Shown here piece by piece: positions 32,779 through 39,588 of a stretch of DNA of 39,588 nt. This DNA comes from Candidatus Alloruminococcus vanvlietii (GTDB taxonomy: Bacteria; Bacillota; Clostridia; Oscillospirales; Ruminococcaceae): assembly GCA_904420505.1 (NCBI GenBank), contig CAJFVS010000045.1:1-39588 (forward strand), in the 5' to 3' direction. A model generated the notes under the pieces. That model worked only from the letters and a program-made list of their open reading frames with translations, was not told the origin of the DNA and made no database searches. A program made the position numbers and the translations under genes. The number at the start of each line of letters is the position of its first letter. Position 1 is the stretch's first letter.

Positions 32779-33228
32779 TTATATGGATGCCAGCAACATA
32801 TTTTTTAGGATACACGCCCGTACCTGGTCGCGGTAAGGCACCGCCACACCATGCAGGGCCTTGTCTGAGATGGCGCTTAACATAACCTCGGCCATCTTAT
32901 CCTCCAACAAGTGCTGGTATTGTAAATTTTCTATATTAATTCTTGCCGAGTTGTAATCAATCGAATCACCTATGGAATTGACCATATGCATAAGCATAAC
33001 CTTTTCGGCTAATTGCACACGGGTAATGCGGATATACCCACCGCCGCCGCGGCGGCTTTCAACGATATACCCTTGCTCCGGGGTAAAGCGCGATGTGATG
33101 ACATAATTGATTTGGCTGGGAACACAACCAATTTTGCCGGCAAGCTCGTTGCGCTGGATTTCGGCAACGCCGTTTTGTTCGTCCAGCAAATCCAAAATGC
33201 TGCTGGCTATCAAATCCGATAACCGCAT
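32779..33228 (-). CDS. ctsR: CtsR heat-shock repressor
   Basis: 149-aa DNA-binding repressor of clp genes. The winged helix-turn-helix (IGCVPSQINYVITSRFT, ~33-49) is followed by the Gly-rich wing ESRRGGGGYIRI, whose glycine loop acts as the heat sensor in Bacillus CtsR. The C-terminal domain is the dimer/McsB-contact part. First gene of the operon; its own promoter is bracketed by CtsR boxes, so it is autoregulated. RBS AAAGGCGG is spaced wider than usual from ATG. Confidence 0.96.
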   Translation of the reverse strand: MRLSDLIASSILDLLDEQNGVAEIQRNELAGKIGCVPSQINYVITSRFTPEQGYIVESRRGGGGYIRITRVQLAEKVMLMHMVNSIGDSIDYNSARINIENLQYQHLLEDKMAEVMLSAISDKALHGVAVPYRDQVRACILKNMLLASI

Positions 33229-33252
33229 CTTCCAAACCGCCTTTCTTTTTGT

Positions 33253-33275
33253 TTTGACTTTGACTTTCTTTGACC
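33253..33275 (-). promoter_or_regulatory. CtsR operator, downstream box
   Basis: Minus strand GGTCAAA-GAA-AGTCAAA (33275-33259), a perfect match to the CtsR heptad repeat RGTCAAANANRGTCAAA, followed directly by a third AGTCAAA heptad (33259-33253). It covers the transcribed region just after the start. Confidence 0.93.
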
Positions 33276-33287
33276 TTTTATGACATT

Positions 33288-33316
33288 AGTATACCATATT
33301 GAAAGAAATAGTCAAA
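33288..33316 (-). promoter_or_regulatory. ctsR operon promoter
   Basis: Minus strand TTTGAC (33316-33311), 17-base spacer, TATACT (33293-33288) with an extended TGG. The -35 box lies inside the upstream CtsR box. Confidence 0.88.
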
Positions 33317-33332
33317 GTCAGTTAAAGTCAAA
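33310..33332 (+). promoter_or_regulatory. CtsR operator, upstream box in opposite orientation
   Basis: Plus strand AGTCAAA-GTC-AGTTAAA (33310-33326), one mismatch from consensus, then a further AGTCAAA (33326-33332). It overlaps the -35 box and faces the downstream box. Confidence 0.8.
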
Positions 33333-33439
33333 TTAAAATTAAATTTTGGAATACAGGCAATTTATCATAAATTCTCTTTCATTTTCTAAGTTTTTCGCAT
33401 TTTTTTACACTTTTTTACGGTTTTAAAAAATGCATTGTA

Positions 33440-33467
33440 ACACAAAAAGCAGCCGCAACATAAGATA
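33440..33467 (+). promoter_or_regulatory. Possible sigma-K-like (mother-cell) promoter
   Basis: ACA (33440-33442), 16 bases, CATAAGATA (33459-33467), which fits the AC-N16/17-CATANNNTA pattern of late sporulation promoters. No sigma-A promoter with a good spacer is seen before the Cys-rich gene. The pattern is short, so chance is possible. Confidence 0.45.
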
Positions 33468-33498
33468 TGTTGAAAGCTTTTAAAGGAGGCAATTCATT

Positions 33499-33663
33499 AT
33501 GTGTAACAACTCTTTTGGTAATGGTTCTTGGTGGATTATCATTTTGATTCTCCTCTTAGGCTGCGGCAATTCCTGCGGTTGCAACAATTCTTGTAGCTGC
33601 AACAATTCCTGCAACTGCAATAACAACAGCTGCAACTGTGGCTGCAATTCCTGCTGCGACTAA
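33499..33663 (+). CDS. Cys/Asn-rich small membrane protein (HCB-type)
   Basis: 54 aa. After MCNNSFGNGS comes one hydrophobic helix WWIIILILLLG (11-21). The rest is almost only Cys, Asn, Ser and Gly: 13 Cys and 14 Asn in all, in CxC and CNNSC units. At DNA level an 18-base unit beginning TGCAACAATTC is repeated, so the tail grew by duplication. The strong RBS AAAGGAGG lies 8-9 bases before the ATG. It resembles proteins labelled chorion-class high-cysteine HCB 13 in clostridial genomes; function unknown. The possible late-sporulation promoter suggests a spore-coat or mother-cell membrane part. Ends at a terminator. Confidence 0.8.
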   Translation: MCNNSFGNGSWWIIILILLLGCGNSCGCNNSCSCNNSCNCNNNSCNCGCNSCCD

Positions 33664-33726
33664 CCGCACGCAATAAAGAACCAACTGTACAATCTCCTCA
33701 CATGTATCAAAGGGATACATAACAGC

Positions 33727-33757
33727 AAAAGCGCCCTGGGCCTCCAGAGCGCTTTTT
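33727..33757. terminator. Terminator between convergent genes
   Basis: AAAAGCGC ... AGCGCTTTTT stem (33727-33757) with an inner CTGG/CCAG pairing and a T5 run. A and T runs at both feet suggest function on both strands. Confidence 0.8.
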
Positions 33758-33758
33758 G

Positions 33759-34406
33759 TTATGCAAAACAGGTTTGCTGTATTTTTTGCTGTATGCAGTC
33801 TTCAAAGCGCATATACAGCGCCTTGCCAAATTCACAAAACGTTTCCTGCGGGTGTTCCACCAGTTTGGCAAAAGTTTGGCCGATGCATTGCGCCGGCGTT
33901 GTGCTGGTGCGCACGCACAAATAATATAAAGAATACGCAGCGTCGTCGGTGATGAGCTCGTAAATATCCTGGGAATGCCGTTTTACTTCATCAAAAAACG
34001 CATTTTGGATTGCCTGCGACACCAGCGAGCTTTTAATAATGCGTTCCACACAGTTTACCACCACAAAGGCAAACAAAATTTTGCGGTGGCGGCGGATTTC
34101 TTCGCTTTCCGCTATGGCGTCCACGCCAAAATCGGCAACGCTTTCTTCACTTAGCAGCTCATTTGCCAACGAAACGCCAAGCGCACGGGCTTTATCCAGG
34201 TTGCCGTTTTGCTTTTGTTCTTTTAGCTCCTGGGGCGATTGGTCAGGCGTTTCGGGTATGGTGCGCTTGTTTTTGGAAGAATAGTCCGGTGCGATTTTGA
34301 TGTCGCTGTCCATCGAACAAAGCAGCAAACGCTGTTGTTTTGTACCCCTAAAAACTATCCAGCTTATCATCATACCCAACCATAATAGGACTAGCCACCC
34401 AAACAC
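33759..34406 (-). CDS. Unrecognised membrane-anchored protein
   Basis: 215 aa, not recognised. One N-terminal hydrophobic helix (2-19, FGWLVLLWLGMMISWIVF) is followed by a polar linker rich in Lys/Gln/Glu (~35-70) and a helical domain of about 130 residues with a hydrophobic stretch ILFAFVVVNCVE near 110. Four Cys sit in the last ~105 residues. The start is GTG at 34406 after GGAGGG. It lies 34 bases after the malic enzyme gene with no terminator between, so it is probably last in the PHP-malic enzyme operon. Confidence 0.78.
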   Translation of the reverse strand: MFGWLVLLWLGMMISWIVFRGTKQQRLLLCSMDSDIKIAPDYSSKNKRTIPETPDQSPQELKEQKQNGNLDKARALGVSLANELLSEESVADFGVDAIAESEEIRRHRKILFAFVVVNCVERIIKSSLVSQAIQNAFFDEVKRHSQDIYELITDDAAYSLYYLCVRTSTTPAQCIGQTFAKLVEHPQETFCEFGKALYMRFEDCIQQKIQQTCFA

Positions 34407-34440
34407 TGCGAATCCCTCCTAATTTGTTCTTCTTTTATTT

Positions 34441-35613
<1,173 letters not shown>

Positions 35614-35618
35614 TTTCT

Positions 35619-36455
35619 TCAACCTTTCTTTTGCGAGCACGCCTGGATGCGTGCCAAAGTTTCGTCATCGCTTAAAACTTCCCCCAAATGCACCGGAATC
35701 GAGGAATGCATCCCGTGGAAATCCGATCCGGCGGTGACGATTAAATCGTACTGCCTGGCAATCTCCCACATTTTGGGGATATCTTCCTGGCGGTTGCGCG
35801 GATGGTGGATTTCCACCCCGTCGATTAGCCCCTGACAGGCCAGCTTTTCCAGTAAATCCATGCTGCGGTATACGCTTGGATGCGCCAGAACCGCTACGCC
35901 CTTTGCGCGTTTTACCAGGTTTAGCATTTTATAAACATCCGGCTGTTTGGGGCTTACTATGCAGCTGCCGGTTTTGGTGGAAAACAGTTCTTTATACAAA
36001 TCGCCGTACATTTTATCGGTGTAATTCAAATCCATCAATGCGCGCATAATGTGCTGCTTATACAAACTGGCGCTGGTGCGGGCATACCGGCGGATATGCG
36101 CGCTGGAAACCGGGTAAAGCTTGGCTACTTTTTGCGCCATCTCTACCCCGGCCATATAGCGGTCGTGCAGTACGCCGTCCATCACCGGCTGTAAAACCAT
36201 CGGTTCTTTGGGCATATAGCATAAAATATGCACCTTGCGGCCGTTTTCCGGGTCGTTGCAGGACAATTCCACCCCGGGAACGATTTGAATATTCCATTTT
36301 TCTGCCGCCGCCTGCGCACGCGCTACCCCGTCGAATGTGTCGTGGTCGGTAACGGACAAAAACGTGTGCCCCAGCCTTGCGGCCAGCTCAACAATTTCTT
36401 CTACTTCCATGCTGCCATCGGACAAACAGGAATGGCAATGCAAATCCCCCGGCAT
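35619..36455 (-). CDS. PHP-domain phosphoesterase (RNase AM/YciV-like)
   Basis: 278-aa metal-dependent hydrolase of the PHP family. The metal ligands are visible in order: HCHSCLSDGS (His6, His8, Asp13), VTDHDTFDG, PGVELSC, AHPSVYR and a C-terminal AGSDFHG. The arrangement fits E. coli YciV/RNase AM, a 5'-3' exonuclease that trims 5' ends of RNA and degrades short oligonucleotides. ATG at 36455 follows AAAGGAG. It is the first gene of the operon with malic enzyme, though no functional link between the two is known. Confidence 0.9.
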   Translation of the reverse strand: MPGDLHCHSCLSDGSMEVEEIVELAARLGHTFLSVTDHDTFDGVARAQAAAEKWNIQIVPGVELSCNDPENGRKVHILCYMPKEPMVLQPVMDGVLHDRYMAGVEMAQKVAKLYPVSSAHIRRYARTSASLYKQHIMRALMDLNYTDKMYGDLYKELFSTKTGSCIVSPKQPDVYKMLNLVKRAKGVAVLAHPSVYRSMDLLEKLACQGLIDGVEIHHPRNRQEDIPKMWEIARQYDLIVTAGSDFHGMHSSIPVHLGEVLSDDETLARIQACSQKKG

Positions 36456-36500
36456 GATAACTCCTTTGCTTTATGCAACTTCAATTTACAGATTGTTTTT

Positions 36501-36530
36501 ATTATACACCCAATACACGGATGCACGCAA
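36501..36530 (-). promoter_or_regulatory. Promoter of the PHP-malic enzyme operon
   Basis: Minus strand TTGCGT (36530-36525), 18-base spacer, TATAAT (36506-36501). Confidence 0.7.
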
Positions 36531-36664
36531 TAAAAAATCACGCAAAATAACCATTTTTTTACATTTTTAATAGGGAAGAATATCCCCCATGATTGGGCGT
36601 TTTGATAACCGCGGCCAGTCTTTTTTCTTGCAAAGCCTTTATGCAGGCAGCTTATAAATTTTGC

Positions 36665-36766
36665 AAAAAAACAAGCCAGATAGATAAAACCGTCTGGCTT
36701 CTGCGCTGGGGTCGGGTCTTGATGCCCGAACTCGCTTCCCACCCTGCAAAGCTGCGTTTTGCAGGG
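36665..36766 (-). other. Structured intergenic RNA-like segment ending in a terminator
   Basis: Three hairpins in a row on the minus strand: CCCTGCAAA / TTTGCAGGG (36742-36766), TCGGG / CCCGA (36712-36729), and AAGCCAGA / TCTGGCTT (36673-36700) followed by seven T (36671-36665). It lies downstream of the tRNA-Gly terminator inside a 402-base gene-free stretch (36456-36857). It could be a small RNA, a read-through processing region of the tRNA transcript, or a copy of an intergenic repeat. No promoter of its own is evident. Confidence 0.45.
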
Positions 36767-36810
36767 GACGCGGGCCTCTTTTTCAAAATGGCGGTGGAGG
36801 CAGCGAGACC

Positions 36811-36848
36811 AAAAATAAAAAAAGAGCAAACAGAAAAAATCTGCTTGC
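36811..36848 (-). terminator. tRNA-Gly terminator
   Basis: GCAAGCAGA / TCTGTTTGC stem (36848-36840 and 36834-36826, one G-T pair) with a long T-rich tail (36824-36811) on the minus strand, 10 bases after the tRNA end. Confidence 0.88.
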
Positions 36849-36857
36849 CCGTTATAT

Positions 36858-36933
36858 TGGAGCGGGTTACGAGGCTCGAACTCGCTACCTCCACCTTGGC
36901 AAGGTGGCGCTCTACCAGATGAGCTAAACCCGC
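36858..36933 (-). tRNA. tRNA-Gly (anticodon GCC), CCA encoded
   Basis: Full cloverleaf on the minus strand: acceptor GCGGGTT / AACCCGC with discriminator T and encoded CCA; D arm GCTC-ATCTGGTA-GAGC; anticodon arm CCACC-TTGCCAA-GGTGG giving GCC; T arm GCGAG-TTCGAGC-CTCGT. Length 76 including CCA. It is a single transcription unit with its own promoter and terminator, antisense to spurious open frames. Confidence 0.97.
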
Positions 36934-36949
36934 AAAACTTGCAAACACA

Positions 36950-36977
36950 ATTATAGCATAATCTTTTTTCTTGTCAA
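36950..36977 (-). promoter_or_regulatory. tRNA-Gly promoter
   Basis: Minus strand consensus TTGACA (36977-36972), 16-base spacer, TATAAT (36955-36950). Confidence 0.92.
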
Positions 36978-37057
36978 GCCCGGCGATGGAAAAGTTTGCA
37001 AACACTTTTTTGGGTGTGCGTTTTCTAACCATGGTAATACCCAATTTGCATTTTTTA

Positions 37058-37066
37058 TGGTATACT
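37058..37066 (+). promoter_or_regulatory. Extended -10 promoter of the dnaD operon
   Basis: TGG-TATACT (37058-37066) about 43 bases before the start codon; the -35 is weak. Confidence 0.6.
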
Positions 37067-37108
37067 AAAATACATATTGGTTTTGGCACGGGAAAGGATG
37101 TGAAAAAA

Positions 37109-38074
37109 TTGACGTATGCACTAAACGCAGCCTGTTTAGGGGAATGTTTTTCCATCCCCTGCGAGGTGGTGGATAAACACTTAAACTCTGCGCCTTTTAA
37201 AGCCATTTCCATCCTTTTGTATATTTTCCGCAACCGGTTGCAAGCCATAAATGTACAGGATATTTCCAAGGCTTTGTTTTTAAACGAAACCGTTGTGCAG
37301 CAAGCGCTGGATTATTGGGTGCAAAACGCCATTTTAACCGTTGTGCAGCAGCCGGGCGCAAGCGTTTTGCAGCCGGTGGCGGACGCGGCGCAACCTATCC
37401 AAACGCAGCCGCATTATGTTCCCCAGCCCAAACCCAGTGCGCAGGAGATTTTGCAGCTAACTGCCAACGACCCTGACCTGCGCTATCTGCTTGCCAATGC
37501 GCCTACGGTTTTGGGGCGGCTGCTCACCTCCAGCGATACCTCTACCCTGGTGTGGTTGTACCATTACGCGGGTATGAGCAGCGATATCATTTTGATGGTG
37601 ATTGAATTTTGCGCCGCTATTGGTAAAAAAAATATGCGTTTTATTGAAAAACAGGCGCTAAAATGGGTGGAAAAAGGCATTGATAGCCATGAAAAAGCCG
37701 AAAATTACATCAAACAGGCCATGGCCTTTAGCAAATATGAAGCGCTTGTGCAAAAAGCGTTTGGCATATACAACCGCAGCTTTACCCCAAAGGAAAAGGA
37801 ATACATCCATACCTGGTTTGAAACCTTTGGGTTTGATATCCAAATGGTTACCGCTGCATATGAACGCACGGTGGACCGTACCGGAAAAGTATCTTTTCCC
37901 TATATGCATTCTATTTTAACATCCTGGCACCAAAAGGGGTACCGCACGCCGGCCGATACCCAAAAAGAAGCGCCGCCCCCTAAAAAAAATGCCGGCAACC
38001 GCCAAGCTTCCTATGATTTGGAAGCTTTTGACGACCTTGCCCTGTTTAACCGCCCTTCCAAAGACCGTACATAA
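37109..38074 (+). CDS. dnaD: DnaD-domain primosomal replication protein
   Basis: 321-aa protein of the DnaD/DnaB family, which remodels DNA at the origin and at restart sites and recruits the helicase loader. An N-terminal winged-helix-like region (~10-75) is followed by a Pro/Gln linker (~80-115) and two DnaD/DnaB2 helical domains: VLGRLLTSSDTSTLVWLYHY with MRFIEKQALKWVEKGIDSHE, and FTPKEKEYIHTWFETFGFD with YMHSILTSWHQKGY. The start is probably TTG at 37109 (the RBS region AAAGGATGTGA ends 5 bases before); GTG at 37100 is the alternative. It is followed by the helicase loader, as in other Clostridia. Confidence 0.9.
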   Translation: MTYALNAACLGECFSIPCEVVDKHLNSAPFKAISILLYIFRNRLQAINVQDISKALFLNETVVQQALDYWVQNAILTVVQQPGASVLQPVADAAQPIQTQPHYVPQPKPSAQEILQLTANDPDLRYLLANAPTVLGRLLTSSDTSTLVWLYHYAGMSSDIILMVIEFCAAIGKKNMRFIEKQALKWVEKGIDSHEKAENYIKQAMAFSKYEALVQKAFGIYNRSFTPKEKEYIHTWFETFGFDIQMVTAAYERTVDRTGKVSFPYMHSILTSWHQKGYRTPADTQKEAPPPKKNAGNRQASYDLEAFDDLALFNRPSKDRT

Positions 38075-38086
38075 AGGAGAATCCAC

Positions 38087-39076
38087 GTGGGATACGATAA
38101 AGCGGTACATATTGCCGCACATGAAAAAATGCAGCAGCGCCGCGCACGCGCACTGGAGCGCGCCCATGCGCACCAAGAGGAAATTTACCAAAAAATCCCG
38201 CAGGTTCTGGCCATCGACCAGGAGCTTGCCAAAACCTCTTTGTACGTTTCGCGCGCTGTGTTAAACAAGCGCAATGATATTGGCGAGCTTATTCAAGGCC
38301 TGCGGCTGAAAACCGAGTCGCTGCAGCAAAAAAAAGAGCATCTGCTTTTGCAGCACGGCTACCCGGCCGACTATTTGCTTGCAAAATTTCACTGCCCCAA
38401 ATGCGAAGACCGCGGGTATTTGCAAAACGGCACCTGCGACTGCATGAAAGAGCTTTTAAAGCAGGAAGCCGCCGCGCGTTTAAGCTCGGTGCATAATATT
38501 GCGTCCTTTACTTTTCAAAATTTTCATGTAAATTTGTACAGCAACCAGCCGGATGCCTCCGGCGTTGTGCCGCGCGAGCGCATGCGGGAAATTTTGGAAT
38601 ACTGCCAGCAATATGCCAGCACCTTTTCCCTCGCCTCCCGCAATATTTTGATGATGGGCCACACCGGGCTGGGCAAAACGCATTTGTCGCTGGCCATTGC
38701 CAATACCTGCATCCAAAATGGGGCGGGCGTGGTGTATGCTTCTGCACAAAATATTTTAACCAAGCTTGAGCAGGAACGCTTTAACCGTGTGGAGGCTTCA
38801 CAGGATACCTTTGAAACCATCACCTCCTGTGATTTGCTGATTTTGGACGATTTGGGATCGGAATTTACCACCCAGTTTACCACATCGGCGGTGTTTAACC
38901 TGCTAAACAGCCGGATATTAAAAGGCTTGCCCACCATTATTAGCACCAACCTTACCCCAAAAGAACTGGAAGAACGCTATACCCAGCGCGTGGCTTCACG
39001 TTTAATCGGCAGTTTCGACATCCTTCGCTTTGTGGGCAGCGATATCCGTTTTATACTGAAGAAAAACCAGATGTAA
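38087..39076 (+). CDS. dnaI: DnaI/DnaC-type replicative helicase loader
   Basis: 329-aa AAA+ ATPase that loads the DnaB-type helicase. The N-terminal helical part (~10-95) is followed by a four-Cys zinc site (103, 106, 117, 119 in CPKCEDRGYLQNGTCDC). Walker A is GHTGLGKT (191-198), Walker B LLILDDLG, and sensor 1 ISTN. The Arg finger is likely in YTQRVASRLIG. The start is GTG at 38087 with AAAGGAG at the right distance, 12 bases after the dnaD stop. IstB of IS21 is similar, but no transposase gene is nearby and the zinc site favours DnaI. Confidence 0.92.
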   Translation: MGYDKAVHIAAHEKMQQRRARALERAHAHQEEIYQKIPQVLAIDQELAKTSLYVSRAVLNKRNDIGELIQGLRLKTESLQQKKEHLLLQHGYPADYLLAKFHCPKCEDRGYLQNGTCDCMKELLKQEAAARLSSVHNIASFTFQNFHVNLYSNQPDASGVVPRERMREILEYCQQYASTFSLASRNILMMGHTGLGKTHLSLAIANTCIQNGAGVVYASAQNILTKLEQERFNRVEASQDTFETITSCDLLILDDLGSEFTTQFTTSAVFNLLNSRILKGLPTIISTNLTPKELEERYTQRVASRLIGSFDILRFVGSDIRFILKKNQM

Positions 39077-39090
39077 AGAAGGAAAAAACC

Positions 39091-39588
39091 ATGGATGAAC
39101 AACATGTTTTTTTACAGGGCGTTTCCCCTGGGAGCGTACGCAGCTCGCTGGAAGTAAAAATTCTCATCTGCTACCTGCTTTCCAGCATTGCCAAACCGCT
39201 GACCCGCGAACAACTGGTGGAGGTGTTTTCGCAAAACGGGCTGGTAAACTATTTTGCGTTAACCGAAACCTTAGGCGAATTGGAAAATTTAGGGCAAATC
39301 CAAAAAATTGCCCACAACGGCGCCGAAGCCTACCAGGTAACCTCTTTGGGGCGCGAAACCGCCAAATCGCTGGAACGCTCTCTTCCCGCGGCAACCAAAG
39401 AAAAAGCGGTGAACAGCGCTTTGCAACTGTTGCGCCGCATGCGCATTGAATGCGAAAACAAAGTGGAAATTGAAAAAACGCAGGACGGCTATCTGGTAAA
39501 GCTGCGCATGCTTGATGTTGGCAGCGATTTGCTGGACCTTTCCCTTTTGGTGCCGGATAAGCTGCAGGCATTGGCTATTAAAGATGCA
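39091..39588 (+). CDS. DUF4364 family protein, cut by the window end
   Basis: First 166 codons of a protein like PF14277 (DUF4364), common after dnaD-dnaI in Clostridia. The N-terminal half looks like a winged helix (SLEVKILICYLLSSIAKPLT, LVNYFALTETLGELENLGQI, YQVTSLGRETAKSL), so a DNA-binding regulator is plausible. ATG at 39091 follows AAAGAAGGA. No stop codon occurs before 39588, so the C-terminus is outside. Confidence 0.85.
   Translation, partial: MDEQHVFLQGVSPGSVRSSLEVKILICYLLSSIAKPLTREQLVEVFSQNGLVNYFALTETLGELENLGQIQKIAHNGAEAYQVTSLGRETAKSLERSLPAATKEKAVNSALQLLRRMRIECENKVEIEKTQDGYLVKLRMLDVGSDLLDLSLLVPDKLQALAIKDA

Noticed and set aside
33501-33663. Direct repeats TGCAACAATTC as a CRISPR-like or tandem-repeat locus
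   Set aside because: The repeats are in frame within a Cys/Asn-rich gene with RBS and terminator and have no unique spacers.
36652-37269. 205-aa minus-strand frame across the tRNA
   Set aside because: It is read through tRNA-Gly, its promoter and two terminators; the peptide is the typical spurious product of a tRNA-Gly gene.
38087-39076. IstB of an IS21-type insertion sequence
   Set aside because: The N-terminal zinc site and the conserved dnaD/DUF4364 neighbours fit DnaI; no transposase or terminal repeats are nearby.

Overview
The window looks like a chromosomal segment of a spore-forming clostridial Firmicute, most likely an Oscillospirales/Ruminococcaceae-type gut anaerobe. The grounds are Gram-positive gene clusters (hprK-murB-rapZ-whiA-dnaE-pfkA; ctsR-mcsA-mcsB-clpC; dnaD-dnaI-DUF4364), a T-box riboswitch, an NfnA-type anaerobic electron-bifurcating subunit, strong AGGAGG ribosome binding sites, near-consensus sigma-A promoters and a Cys-rich HCB-type small protein. 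The lineage is inference; no 16S gene is present. I see no mobile element, CRISPR array, phage gene or broken gene.

Layout. 1-5.8 kb (minus): a cut nfnA, then a two-gene cell-wall operon (a Ser-rich lipoprotein with a GHL10/DUF187 barrel, and a large membrane-anchored protein that joins a similar barrel to an Amidase_3 domain). 5.8-8.3 kb: a small 5-Cys protein, a nicotinamidase-like/Nudix/LMW-phosphatase operon, and a divergent cupin. 8.4-11.0 kb (minus): T-box riboswitch, XRE-cupin regulator, acyl-CoA synthetase. 11-21.1 kb (minus): HAD phosphatase, membrane protein, pfkA, dnaE, whiA, rapZ, murB, a 0.4 kb leader, hprK. 21.1-27.4 kb (mostly plus): GT4 glycosyltransferase, mntP (minus), then DUF5685, a J-domain protein with a Cys-rich tail, a membrane protein, an alpha-toroid membrane protein and endonuclease III. 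27.6-33.3 kb (minus): homocysteine methyltransferase-like protein and the CtsR heat-shock operon. 33.4-39.6 kb: Cys/Asn-rich small protein, the PHP-malic enzyme-membrane protein operon, tRNA-Gly(GCC), and the primosomal dnaD-dnaI-DUF4364 operon, cut by the window end.

How genes work together. HprK, RapZ and PfkA tie carbon flux to wall precursor synthesis (MurB) and to cell division (WhiA). CtsR represses its own operon through two oppositely oriented boxes that bracket the promoter. DnaD and DnaI load the helicase for replication, and DnaE sits in the wall/carbon cluster. The most unusual arrangement is a T-box, with a probable Leu (CUU) specifier, ahead of an XRE-cupin/acyl-CoA synthetase pair. 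It suggests that activation of a short branched acid is tied to the charging of an amino acid tRNA. A second candidate system is the DUF5685/J-domain/membrane module, in which two neighbouring proteins are rich in cysteine.
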